Source of the DNA: Microcyclospora pomicola
Taxonomy: Eukaryota; Ascomycota; Dothideomycetes; Capnodiales
Length of the DNA stretch: 64,000 bases
Assembly: GCA_002786065.1 (NCBI GenBank)
Contig: NHNY01000034.1
Location: forward strand, 124,001-188,000
Reading direction: 5' to 3'
Part shown: one piece after another, positions 1-10,326 of the stretch
Position numbering within the stretch: the first letter of the stretch is position 1
Layout of the letters: the number at the start of each line of letters is the position of its first letter
Notes under the pieces: generated by a model
Seen by the model: the letters and a program-made list of their open reading frames with translations, nothing else
What the model was told of the DNA's origin: nothing
Databases searched by the model: none
Program-made: the position numbers and the translations under genes

Positions 1-653
1 AACTTGGACTCGACACTCTCACTACATCACGAAACCGACTTCAAGAGCATGTGTCGGAGCAAGCGATCTGGGTGCCTGGTTTGACCAATTATTATCTACT
101 GCTGCAATGTTGCACAGCCTCTTCTTTGCGGCATATACTACCCAGGGCTGTGATGCCGGTTCCACCTAGCAAAGCATGCGAGTTTGTCTCGCGTAATTCG
201 GCAGCCCTGTCCAACTGAGTTTGAGCTGCTCGGGATCTTCACAAGCGCGGCTTCGCAAACGGGCACAAAAGCTTGTCCGTCGTCCGTCCATTAGTAATTC
301 AGCAAAGGCTAGCCGGGTTCGCAAACAACAACCGTCTCATGCAGGCGATGCGGCTTTGTTTCCCCTACACAGCAATTCTGCCCTTACGACCTGCGAGCAA
401 ATGCCTCCTGAGCTGCGCAATCCTCGTTTCTGTCTCAGGGTAGCAGCAAGCTAGGCTCGAAGATGTGGTTCCCCACCATTGAGACCTAGGGTTCTCTCGG
501 CCTGAGCAGGCGATCCATCCGACACATTCTTACGGCGACTGCAGGGACTATGTTGCTGCTGCCCCGTGAGCGGCGTGCCCCTGGCGGATTTCGCACCACG
601 AAAAACGCTACACGCGGGCTTCGCATTTCAGCACATGCGAGACTCTGTGCTCC
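1..653. other. Intergenic stretch, no gene recognised
   Basis: This lies downstream of the phospholipase C stop codon and runs to the window edge. Open frames here are short (up to 77 codons) with no recognisable motif, and I see no splice pattern linking them. It may hold the 3' end or promoter of a gene outside the window. Confidence 0.5.
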
Positions 654-2947
654 TCATCGAGTGAAAGCCGCTGTGCACTCAACAAGCAGCCCACTGTCGT
701 TTCTTTTTGCATCCGGACCTTTCAGTCTCAACAAGCTGAGGCCGTGAGGCATTCTATCAAGCCTGAAGCATACCCATCCAATCATTTGATCTTTACTGTA
801 CGATCGTTCATCCATCAGCTTGAACCTGGTCGAGAGATTAGCGGTTGCGCATGAAACTGCAAGTGACCGGAATTCTCCGTTGCTGCTTTCATCGCTTGTC
901 TGGTGGAAGCATGCCTGATTCGGTATACCGAACATGCATGAGTCTGAATGATGCCTGCCGACATAGCATTCACAGCTTGACGAATCGGAGGATCGAATTG
1001 TCGCTGGACGGCGTCCACACAGTTATGGTTTCACGCCACCAGCATCCTTCAGCATCTCCCCGACAAATATTGTCATGGACCGGCAACGGCTTGCTGTAGG
1101 AAGTTGCCCTACTGCTACTCGTGCCGGACACCAGCATAGGGCAAGCATGCCACACTTCTGCACGAAGATTGCCTAGCACGAATCCGTCGTCCTGCGCCAC
1201 TAAACAGGTATTTCTTCGTTCACATTTCGCACGAGACTCCTTGTATAGGGTGGCGTGGCCAGCCATCGGGCCGAACTGACTTCTGAGCAAAGGGAACTTT
1301 CAAAACTTACCTGATGAAACTCAACTCAGGTACCACACCTCGCACGTCTGGGAACGACATGAGCTCTCCTCTCCAATCGGGGTCATGCCCATCACGGGCG
1401 GTCGATCGTCGTTTCCACTGCTCACTCTTGCTCTTGTCTTCCTCTAGCACGCTTCCGTTGCTTTTCGGGGTTCCACTCTCGACATGCAACTCACACTTGA
1501 CATATGCCTTCGGAGATCCGTCTGCTTTATCATACAGATTATGACCCGCAAGAATGCGAACAGACAGTCTGAGAGTCGAAGCGGTCGACCTCAGATCAAC
1601 GTTTTCGGGATCACGATAGCTATCGGGCTTCAGCATCCATCCCCCTGTCGATTCAAACATTGCTTCATTGAGCATCATTGCTGCGTTGAGCTGCTGCCAA
1701 TTGAGAGCCACCATTTGAATACCCAAACGCCAGAACTGAGCGGGATCAAGGTTCGATGATCTGACCCGGGTGCCTTTGGGGTACACACGCATGAAGTAGT
1801 CCACATTGTGCTTGAGCAAGCCGATCGCGTCTTCCTCTTGGACTTCCGAGACCTTGCCTTCCCCTAGGGCAAAGACATGACTCGAAGACTTCGCCTCTGG
1901 CTGTCCGAGGCTGTGAAAGTGACAGCTGCGCGTATAGACCCCAAGACTCCCAAGAGCCTCACAGATCTTGCCCTTGTTCGACTTTCCCGTCTGGGATCCT
2001 TCCTCCTCTTCATCAGATGATTCTGGGGCGGGCGCTGAAGATCTCTGCGTTGCTGACACGAGCTCTTCCTTCGGCTGTGTCGTTGTGCGATCTGCCTTTA
2101 CACGAGACCATGCTCTGGTTCGCCGGGGAATCTTTCCGTCTGAAGCTTTGGCTGCTGTTTCCGGTGCCGTGTATTTGACCTTGATCAGGATCTTATTCTT
2201 GAGACTTGCAAGGCTAGGGAGTGGGGTGCTATCACCGAACCCTTCTGGCAGAACTACCAAGTATTGACCCCAGTACTCTTTGATGATTTCGACCATGACT
2301 TCTTGCTGCTCTTTGTCACAATGGATCTCGAGACTGACAACAACGGGTAGGTCAGAAGCTGTAAAGGCCGAATCGCGGATAACCTCGGCGACTTTCCTGA
2401 ACGAGATCTCTTTGGTTGCTGTGTATCCATGTAGCACTCTTGGTTCAGTACGGGTTACTACGTCGTCTGCTGAGACGTTCGAAGGAGCGTCCTGTGAGCG
2501 TAGACCTTGTAAGCCTTTTTTAAGACGCTCAGCCAGCTTCTTGATCTCCTTTTCGCCGTCAGGCTTGTGGTTCTCGTCCTCTTCAGCCTCCGAAGAAGAT
2601 GTCGATGGCGAACGACCATCCCAGACGTCAACCTCAATGCATCGACAACCTCGTTCGAGAACATCCCTATACACCTCCGCGCTCGATTTCGACCACAGTT
2701 GATTGCCAGTCAGGTAGGTATTGTGACTGCTCGAGATGAAATAATGTGTGAGTGGATGGTCGAGATCATTAGCTACCGGCAATGCGTCACAAGCCTTCGG
2801 ATCTGTAAGCTCCAGCAGGAAGGCTTTCAAGTCCTGAGCGTTGTCTGGACTTTGTTTGTTCTTTTCCTCGAGAGCACGTTTGACGTGTTGCAAAATGGCT
2901 GGACTGAGCTCCGGGATCGGTCTGGTGGTGGCAGCCATTTGAACCAT
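654..2947 (-). CDS. Phosphoinositide-specific phospholipase C (PLC1-like)
   Basis: Two exons on the minus strand, 2947-1311 and 825-654, give about 602 residues. The enzyme hydrolyses PIP2 to diacylglycerol and inositol trisphosphate. The X domain is clear around residues 62-240, with the catalytic-histidine segment [12 protein letters not shown] and the metal-site segment CIEVDVWDG; a second histidine lies in [11 protein letters not shown]. An acidic, serine-rich linker separates X from the Y domain ([16 protein letters not shown] to about residue 450). A C2 domain ends the protein and is interrupted by a 485-nt intron (AG|GTAAGT at 1311/1310, acceptor CAG at 826), joining VVPELSFIR to FKLMDERSY. 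No EF-hand or PH domain is seen before X, so this is a short fungal form. A nearby second ATG (2938) is an alternative start. The stop-containing intron and the C2 match make the second exon secure. Confidence 0.9.
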
Positions 2948-3467
2948 GACTTTATTCTTCAGGCTTCTGATCTGATGTACTTTGGTGTCTTTCCCGGTTA
3001 TTGTCTTGTGATCTATCTACGTCGATTCTCCCAGCACGAGACCAACCTTGTAAGTTACTCTGTGATCGCAGGTTACGCAGCTGGTGGGTAGCAGTGCCTA
3101 GCTGCAACCAAGCCGCCGCTTTCGTGGCGCACTGCCACGTCTGTTAGCAGCTCTGGGACCTGCCCAACCAGTCTCGGTCGGCAATGAGCAAACATTCACT
3201 TCACACCCGAGTGCGTATAATACTGGCACAATTGCCTCGTCTGATCCAGCTTCGTAACATAATCCCCTGTAGTATATTCGACGTCCATCTATGCCATCAC
3301 GTGCGCAATTTCGCAACGACGAGAATGACGACAGATCAGATAAAGACGGAGCTTTTGCATGTGATCATTGACACAGCGTACATGTACAGTACAGCGCCTC
3401 CATTATGCTTCCCATATACCGGACAGACCCCTGCGCGATCATTCCAACACTTTGACCCATCCTAACG
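2948..3467. promoter_or_regulatory. Divergent intergenic region PLC / cupin gene
   Basis: 520 bp between the PLC start (-) and the cupin start (+), so it should hold both promoters. No gene-like frame and no clear conserved element were recognised. Confidence 0.45.
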
Positions 3468-3815
3468 ATGAAGCAAACTCCCGAACAGGAGGTCCGCAGC
3501 TGGGGCTTCTCCTCCGTCTTCACCTGGACCGATCGGCCGTACACCTCTCCCATCCCCTCCCCCTCCTCACTCCCCACTCCCCGCAAGCCACATCGTGCTG
3601 AAGCCCGCCGCAGAAACGCCCACTACCCACCGCACCAACACGCCAGTCTGACCACACATCTGATCCTCAATGGCTCGTTGACGATCTCGTATCCTGACGA
3701 CGAAGCGCCGCGCAAAGAGACGTTTGGGCCGGGCGGACGCGTGGATGTTGGGGCGCGGCGGCGGCATGAGGTGTGGATTGGCGGGGAGGGTTGTACGTAT
3801 GTTATCGGCGAGTGA
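3468..3815 (+). CDS. Small cupin-fold protein, function unknown
   Basis: Two exons, 3468-3538 and 3614-3815, give 90 residues. The spliced protein reads FTWTDRPNAHYPPHQH followed by LTTHLILNGSLTISYP and ends GGEGCTYVIGE. This is the compact beta-barrel pattern of cupin_2 proteins, with the HxH-type pair in HYPPHQH as a possible metal site. The 75-nt intron (GTACAC...CGCAG) is a multiple of three and stop-free, so an unspliced frame of 115 codons also exists. Splicing removes a Pro/Ser/Arg-rich insert that would split the metal-binding strand, so I prefer the spliced form. It is divergent from PLC and convergent with the SDR gene. Substrate and pathway cannot be inferred. Confidence 0.72.
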   Translation: MKQTPEQEVRSWGFSSVFTWTDRPYTSPIPSPSSLPTPRKPHRAEARRRNAHYPPHQHASLTTHLILNGSLTISYPDDEAPRKETFGPGGRVDVGARRRHEVWIGGEGCTYVIGE

Positions 3816-4053
3816 GGTGGGGAGACTGATGGAGGACGACTGGTATGAGGATACGAGGATCAGACTCCAGACTTGAATGGTTTTGCGGTCATGAAGAGAG
3901 GGGGTTAAGTACATATATGCACGCATGAAAGATAGTGTAGGGTGAAAGATCTACCATGAAGATTCATGCATTCGTAATCCATTGGGTACGCATATACGCT
4001 TCTGTTGCTATGCAGTATACCCTGTTCTTTTCCCTCCTCTCCCTGCGTCTACC

Positions 4054-5029
4054 TCATATCGGCACGGTCAACGGGTTCATGACACTTGCTCCACCATCGA
4101 CCACCATGTTCGCGCCCGTGACATAGCTGCTGAAGCCACTGGCGAGGAAGCCTGCCACTCGAGCGACCTCGGCCGGCATTCCCGCGCGTTCCAAGCCCAC
4201 CAGCTCTTTCGTGACCTCTTTGCTCTGCAGATCGCTTGGTGGGAACTGTGCCGAGAGGCCTCGTCGGTCGAACTTGTGTAGGTCTACGCCGATGTCGATC
4301 TGGCCGGGTGAGATGCAGTTGATCCGTACACCTGTGCCCTTGAGGGTAGCTACGCCAGCACGGACGACACCCAGTGCGGCGTGCGAGGACATGGTCAGGG
4401 CCGGGCCCCAGCAGCCGCCGTATGTCGACGCGACGGATGAGATGACGATGATGCTGCCGTATGCCTGCTCCTTGGGTGCGGCGTTGGGGTAGTTGCGCTT
4501 GGCGGTTGTCTTGGTCATGGCGGCGGGCGCATATTTCAGCGCGAAGAACGGCGCCATGCTGTTCGCCTGGAAGCATCGCATCAGATCGTTGGGCGTGGTC
4601 TCGGCGATCGAGGGCGGGCCTAAGAGACCCGAGCTCGAGACGTAGACGTCCAGACGTCCATAGGCGTTCAGGACATCGTCGATCAGCTGGAGCGTGTCCT
4701 CCTCCGCCGCGAGATTGAATGGGCAGCCGATGATCTTGGTGGACGGGTAGACCTTGCTGACCTCGGCGGCGAGAGCGGCATGATCATCGGATGGGGACGA
4801 GGAGCACGCGTAGACAACCGCGGCGCCATGGGCTGCCAGCTCGGAGACAATGGCCTTGCCCACGGGCTGTGTGGCGCCAGTGACTACACATACAAAGCCG
4901 TACTGCTCAGGTCAGTGGAAGACATTATCATGGCTCTGAGGAGCAATGTCGTACAAGCTTTCCGTCCGATCGATAGGGCGAGAAGTGCTCGCTCTCGGAT
5001 TCTGTGGGTACATTCGCAGCCGCCGCCAT
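4054..5029 (-). CDS. Short-chain dehydrogenase/reductase-like protein with degenerate active site
   Basis: Two exons, 5029-4955 and 4902-4054, joined in phase 0 across a 52-nt intron (donor GTACGA, branch CTGAC, acceptor CAG), give 307 residues. The fold follows the SDR Rossmann pattern: FVCVVTGATQPVGKAI near residue 30, GRLDVYVSSSGLLG in the middle, IIVISSVAST, and C-terminal SPGQIDIGVDL and YVTGANMVVDGG. Three hallmarks differ from classical SDRs: TGxxxGxG reads TGATQPVG, NNAG reads SSSG, and the YxxxK pair falls on Thr and His (TMSSHAAL). The usual serine in VISS is kept. The protein may therefore be a non-catalytic or mechanistically altered member; this is inference from motif alignment. 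It is convergent with the cupin gene and divergent from cytidine deaminase. Confidence 0.8.
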
Positions 5030-5651
5030 GATGATCTTGCCTGTCTCTTCTGATCTTGAGGATGGAATGATCTTGCTATGGCTGTTCAGTAGACAAAGCA
5101 GTGACGCTCAACGACACAAGACAATTTGCCAATGGCGGAGGGACAAAGGATGGTGTCAGAATGCCGGTAGCCACGAGCCCCCAAGACTCGCCATGTGAGT
5201 GTCCCGGAAGCTTAGCTGCAGCATAGTAACGTCAATGTACTGTCAGAGAATACAGTAATGTGATCATTGGCGTGATTGGGGAGACCTGCATGAACGGAGA
5301 TACGCAGGTTGATAAGAGACAAGGTACGACGTCATGTCGTGGAGAGCGGTTGTTGGCTTGAATGTATGAGTAACTCGTGTTTGGTCTCGTCGACTCTGCC
5401 AAATTACCCGGAAGCGTCACCCTGTCCAATTGCTCATCGATGGTCGACAAGGTTTAGGGACCGTGAGAGCAACGATAGAGAGAATTAAATACAGGCTTGC
5501 AAGGCATGTTCTTGTGTATAGTCAATGCGACAACTGCCCGAATTGGCTAGGCCGAGGCACGCCACGAGCAACACAACTTCCATATTGCCAATGTGTGTAG
5601 GATGACATTACTTTTCTACTTTTCTTCGCTTCTCCGGCACTCCAAGCAGCA
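5030..5651. promoter_or_regulatory. Divergent intergenic region SDR / cytidine deaminase
   Basis: 622 bp between two divergent starts. Only short non-coding-like frames are present and no known element was recognised. Confidence 0.45.
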
Positions 5652-6327
5652 ATGTCAGAAAGCCTTAGCGACGTGACCAATTCCGCCAGCCCGGTCAAGG
5701 TCAAAGGGCATTCCCGCCAGGATACCGCGCTGATTTACGGCTTATCGGCGTCTGAAGTGCAAGAGCTAAGTGAGGCTTGCATTGAGGCGAAGTCAAGAGC
5801 GTATTGTACGGGTTCAGACTCTTGTGACATCAGGTCTCTGGATAAGTGCTGACGATGTTCTCACAGGTCCATACTCGAACTTCCGGGTCGGAGCTTCCAT
5901 CCTGCTCTCCAACGGCACCGTCGTGCAAGGCGCCAATGTCGAGAATGCCGCCTACCCCGTGGGGACGTGTGCTGAGAGAGTCGCCATTGGAACTGCTGTA
6001 GTTCAGGTACGTGTTGGAGTCCTCTCGCGGTCATTGTATTGTATGGTATGCTTGGGAATGCATGCATTCAGCTCACAGTCCAATTTCCAGGGCGCCAAGA
6101 AGGGTCAATTCCGGGCCATCGCTGTGTCCACAGACATCTCACCTCCCGCCAGCCCGTGTGGGATGTGTCGACAATTTATCCGCGAGTTCTGCGAGCTGAA
6201 TATGCCGATCCTGATGTACGACAAAGACGGCAAGGTTGTTGTGATGACACTAGAACAGCTGCTGCCAATGTCTTTCGGGCCGGAGAAGTTGCGGCCCACT
6301 GACGAATTGGCCTATGCTACGCAGTGA
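5652..6327 (+). CDS. Cytidine deaminase
   Basis: Three exons, 5652-5805, 5867-6006 and 6091-6327, give 176 residues. The enzyme deaminates cytidine and deoxycytidine in pyrimidine salvage in the cytosol. Splicing of the first 61-nt intron rebuilds the family motif AYCPYSNFRVGA, which fixes the boundary at T|GTACGG. The zinc ligands and proton-shuttling glutamate are in TCAERVAIG (CAE), and the second zinc motif is SPCGMCRQF (PCxxC). The second intron (84 nt) is a multiple of three and stop-free, so its retention would keep the frame open. The length is somewhat above the usual 130-150 residues because of an N-terminal extension of about 35 residues. The gene is divergent from the SDR gene. 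Confidence 0.93.
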
Positions 6328-8332
6328 TGAGGGCACGATGAAGCGGAGTGTGTGACTAGGCGTTGATTATTGCATAGCGTTGGCGTTGGCTAGGCATGTA
6401 AATGTGGTGAAGTCACGATGTAAAAGCAGCTATACTGGTTTTAAAAACAATCGATACGTTGACACTTGCTATCATGTATCCAGGCTGTTGTCGTCCTCTT
6501 CGAGCTCAGAGTTGCCTTGAGAACCTCTGTCCGACCTCTATTCAGATGCACCAGATTCACCCGTGAGGCTCCCGCATGCTTATTAGCCTGTAGCGGCACT
6601 GGAAGCTGGTCGTCGACCCTGTCTGGAATTTCTGACAGCCTTAGGCATGAGTCCTAGAGTGACGCAGCTATCATCTAGGGACCAAACTTGTTGAGGGGAC
6701 CGTGATCGATATGTACTTGCACGTCCATAGTTGAGTGGGGGTTTGGAGTGTGTGGAAGCATCGGCCAAACATCGAAACGGGTACCTACAACCTCGTCGTG
6801 GGCGAACTCAATTAAAGCCTGTCATTCAGCCGATTCGTGAATGGCTTCACCGCAGACCTTTCACTCCCGATGATCTCAAGCCTGACATCATGAGGCTGGA
6901 CCTACCCAACGGGATCTGAGGGCGATCGTTTAGTCGATCTTAGAAGAAAAGTCGTTGTGGTCGTCTCGCATTGGAGACAGTGACACATGGCGCCATACGC
7001 TCAACTCGTCTTCGATGGACGACAAGTGAGGCATCCGTCCAGCATGCGACACTCGGCATCAGATGTCCACCACATGATCTCGAGATCGACAGGCGTAAGC
7101 GCGAGCAGCTTCGTCAACGTGAGCAATGCCATGCCGGATGAGATTATCCACCATGCCGTGGCCACTTCCGATGCCGAACGAAGGACGGCACGCCCACGTT
7201 CAGCCAACACCGAACTTCGCACTGCATCCTTCCGAGATCATTGGTGGCGTGGACGTCAGCCTAGACATCGTGATAATGATGCTTTTGCCACCTGAGACAA
7301 GTCTTGGCCTTCCATCGTCTTCTCAGGGTTGAGGTCTGTAATCTGGTACGTTGTGAACTTTCCATGAACTCGGATCGGATCTCGACAGGAACCCGTATTG
7401 TTGTAGAGATGAAGCCAGAAGGACAACTCTTCGACGCCCCAAAGGCAAATCAATGACGCAATGTTGCAACATTGCAGCTGGGATCACACAACATAAGCAT
7501 ACCTTATACACCACCGTACACTGGGAACATCTACGCAACCCCGCAAGTCGTCCTCATGTAACAGATATTGGCACGAGCCGCGCCGTCTCAAACTCTATCG
7601 CCTTGCCACGCGCGAGGTCAACCGCCTCCTTTCCGCTTCTGGCTCGACCTCATCTCGGCTTGTCGGTCCCGACGACATTCGTCCTTCATTATTAAGGTAC
7701 ATTTACACGTTTGCCACCTTACGAGCTCCGTTTCCCCAAATCATCGCTGGAGTCACGACCGAGTCGATGATTCTCTTATGAAGTGCGCTCACTCTCCCTC
7801 GTCGCAGTAAACCAGCACCGGAGAACCTCTTGGACAAGAGAAGACATGGACCTTTCGCCGCATGTCGTCCGGTACTAGGGGCATACGGCCCGCCGACCAC
7901 ACCTCTTCTCCTTTCGACTCCTTCTCATCTCGTTTTCCCTGAGGACCGTCTTTGCGCATCATGTGGACGGTATTCATGTACAAACGCCTTCCGGCAAGCG
8001 GCAGTCGGTCTCTTGTCACTCTTGGTCCCCCTCAATTCAGCCTCGCTCGGCCCAAAAGGTGCCATTTTTAAGTCTTGGCCGCTCTACGCCTTACTCCTCT
8101 ATTGGCTCCCGGCGTCTGGAAGGCCAGTCTATCCGTCTGCTAATAATGTGTCCTCGCTCTCCTCTCGTTCTCATACTCATAACCAAGTGACTGTCATCTT
8201 CCCTTCTGCTATTCTACATCATACGTTCTTTCATAATACTCATATACCCCGGCGCTGCCATCTTTCATTCTCATTCTGCATTCAATACCACTTGCACACC
8301 AATCTCCACACTCCTTCAGCCTTCTAGCCACC
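6328..8332. other. Two-kilobase intergenic stretch with CT-rich leader
   Basis: No protein family was recognised on either strand. Several frames of 60-100 codons occur (for example 6987-7295 +) but lack motif or splice support. From about 7850 to 8332 the + strand is rich in C and T, typical of the promoter and 5' leader of a highly expressed fungal gene, here the Kre9-like gene starting at 8333. The frame 7830-8327 is probably a by-product of this composition. Confidence 0.5.
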
Positions 8333-9115
8333 ATGGTCTCCTTCCGTGCGACATTCCTTGCTCTCTTGAGCGCGCCTCTTCTGGCCCTCGCCCAGACCTC
8401 CACCGCGAACCCTCCCAAGGTTCCTGAAGGCTTCTCCGCCGTCGCGGGCTCCTCGTTGAGCCTCAGCTGGACCCCGACCACCAGCGGCACGGTCACTTTG
8501 GTCCTCCGAACCGGAGCCAGCTCGGACCTTGACCAAGGCAGCGTGATCGTGTCCAGCATCGACAACTCCGGCTCCTACACCTGGGATGTGCCCAGCGACA
8601 CCGTCCGCGGATCCGACTACACCATCGAGATCGTCAGCGACAGCGACTCGAGCGCGACCAACTACTGGCCGTACTTCGTCATCGAGAGCACTGTCACCGT
8701 CGCCACGACCACCGCTTCCACCGTCACGCTCGGCGCGCCGACCACCTCCATCTCCGTCTCCAGCGCCGAGCCGACCGCCACTGCTGTTGTCACCGACTCC
8801 AGCTTGCTCAGTGTGTTATCCACCGCTTCCCTGTCGCGTAGGTTTCCGCAACCTTGCGCTGCAGTCATCCCACGCCAATGACTAACGTTTCCTCTCTCTC
8901 CAGCATCTTCCACCTCGTCAGACGCCTCAACCACTTCGTCAGGCTCCTTGTCAAGCTCCATGACCACCACCACCAGCACCACCACCACTTCCAACGCCGC
9001 TGGTTTCCAGGCCACCTCCGCCACGTCCACCGACAACACCCAGAACGCCGCCCCCCGCGCCACCGCCATAGCCGGTCTTCTCGGCGTCGTCGCTCTCGGC
9101 GCATTGGCGTTGTAG
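8333..9115 (+). CDS. Secreted Ser/Thr-rich Kre9/Knh1-like wall protein, likely GPI-anchored
   Basis: Two exons, 8333-8837 and 8904-9115 (66-nt intron, donor GTAGGT, branch CTAAC), give 238 residues. A signal peptide is clear (hydrophobic LALLSAPLLALA, probable cleavage after AQ). Residues about 28-120 form the Ig-like Kre9/KNH domain found in many fungal wall proteins (FSAVAGSSLSLSWTP, then GSYTWDVPSDTVRGSDYTI and NYWPYFVIES). A Ser/Thr-rich stalk with a run of threonines follows, and the C-terminus is a hydrophobic tail (GLLGVVALGALAL) preceded by small residues, as expected for a GPI attachment signal. Such proteins are placed in the wall or plasma membrane and linked to beta-1,6-glucan by homology to Kre9. 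The long pyrimidine-rich leader suggests strong expression. Confidence 0.85.
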
Positions 9116-10326
9116 GCGACAAATCTATCGTCTGGTCTGTAATACTTCATGCTACATAAATGGCGTGGACTGCATTTACCATACCAACAAACACATCGCG
9201 CGCTCGCAAATGTTCATGAGATGGCGGACGAGAGCTTGAGAAGAAGGAAGAGGCTCGTCCTTCTGGCCGTGCTACGATCAAGAGAACGTTGAGAAATTTG
9301 GCTAGGCTGTCCAGCGAGCATCTTCCCATGCATGGCGTTTTGCGTATCATGTATATATATATACTCCGCATAATCGCGCCATCCAAAAGCAAACTTTCAC
9401 ATTCGAGAATGGAGGCACGTCCGCGCTGATAACACAACAGCAATACTCCTCGCCCTTTCACGAGGCAAGGTCGTAGAATAGTCGTCGTTTGTTCTATTGC
9501 CAACGTCCCTCTTCTAAATCCGTGCCCCATTGCAGAATGAGAAATCTCCCATGACACTTCCTACTAGACTATACCATACCTCTCTCTCTCCACTTATCTC
9601 CTCCCACCTTCGGAGACGGAAGTGGAAGACTTGCTTGACCTTCCAACGGCCTGTAAACCCGACAAGACCCAAGATCCAAGTATCGAGATATCATGAGCTT
9701 GACTGACAAAGATAGAGATCGAGCGTCGAAAGGCGAGGTCATTGGAATGACGTGCATGGTATCAGTATTTACATGTACGTACTCGAGTTTGAGCTATGTA
9801 CATGTACTATAGGTAAGGTGCCTTGAGCTAACTTATCTAATGATCTGCTCGCGCAATTGCGGAGACGTGGGGAGTCCGGGGCATTGTCGGTAGAAGGGGC
9901 GGGGCGGGGCGAGAGGAAGGGAGGGAGGTGACACAACGCGACGCGACGGCACTGATAGCACTAATGTTGGGTTCAGTTGTGGATATGGAGTTATCATAAG
10001 ATGGAATGGGGGAAGAGGTTTTCATTTCACGATGGGGAATGGGGTAGTGACAAGGCAAGGCAGGTGATTGAGATCTCGTGAGGAATATGAAACAGTATAC
10101 CTTCGTGGCCATGTCATTGAGAAGCGCAACGAAGATAGAAGGGCTTCGTGATAAGATACCCGCCATTTGTTTCTCTAGGCATCATTACACACAGTGTTGC
10201 ATGCGTGCCATATCAGGCCATCTTGCATATCATATTCCAAGAACTTCTGATCGTCATCAATAAGTGAGTCGTGCTCTGTGCTTGCATGGTCTTCCGATCG
10301 GCCAAGCTGCGAAGTGGCACAATTTC
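9116..10326. other. Convergent intergenic stretch, no gene recognised
   Basis: 1.2 kb between the ends of the Kre9-like gene (+) and the bZIP gene (-). Frames of up to 136 codons exist but none shows a family motif. It contains a short TA repeat near 9351 and one copy of a short AGGTAAGG-type motif at 9811-9824. Confidence 0.45.
9351..9366. repeat. Short (TA)n microsatellite
   Basis: An uninterrupted alternating T/A run within a downstream region. It is a simple repeat with no evident function. Confidence 0.7.

Noticed and set aside
970-1290. 106-codon frame inside the phospholipase C intron
   Set aside because: No motif; the spliced C2 domain is complete without it.
7830-8327. 165-codon plus-strand frame before the Kre9-like gene
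   Set aside because: It lies in the pyrimidine-rich leader and its translation follows base composition rather than any family.
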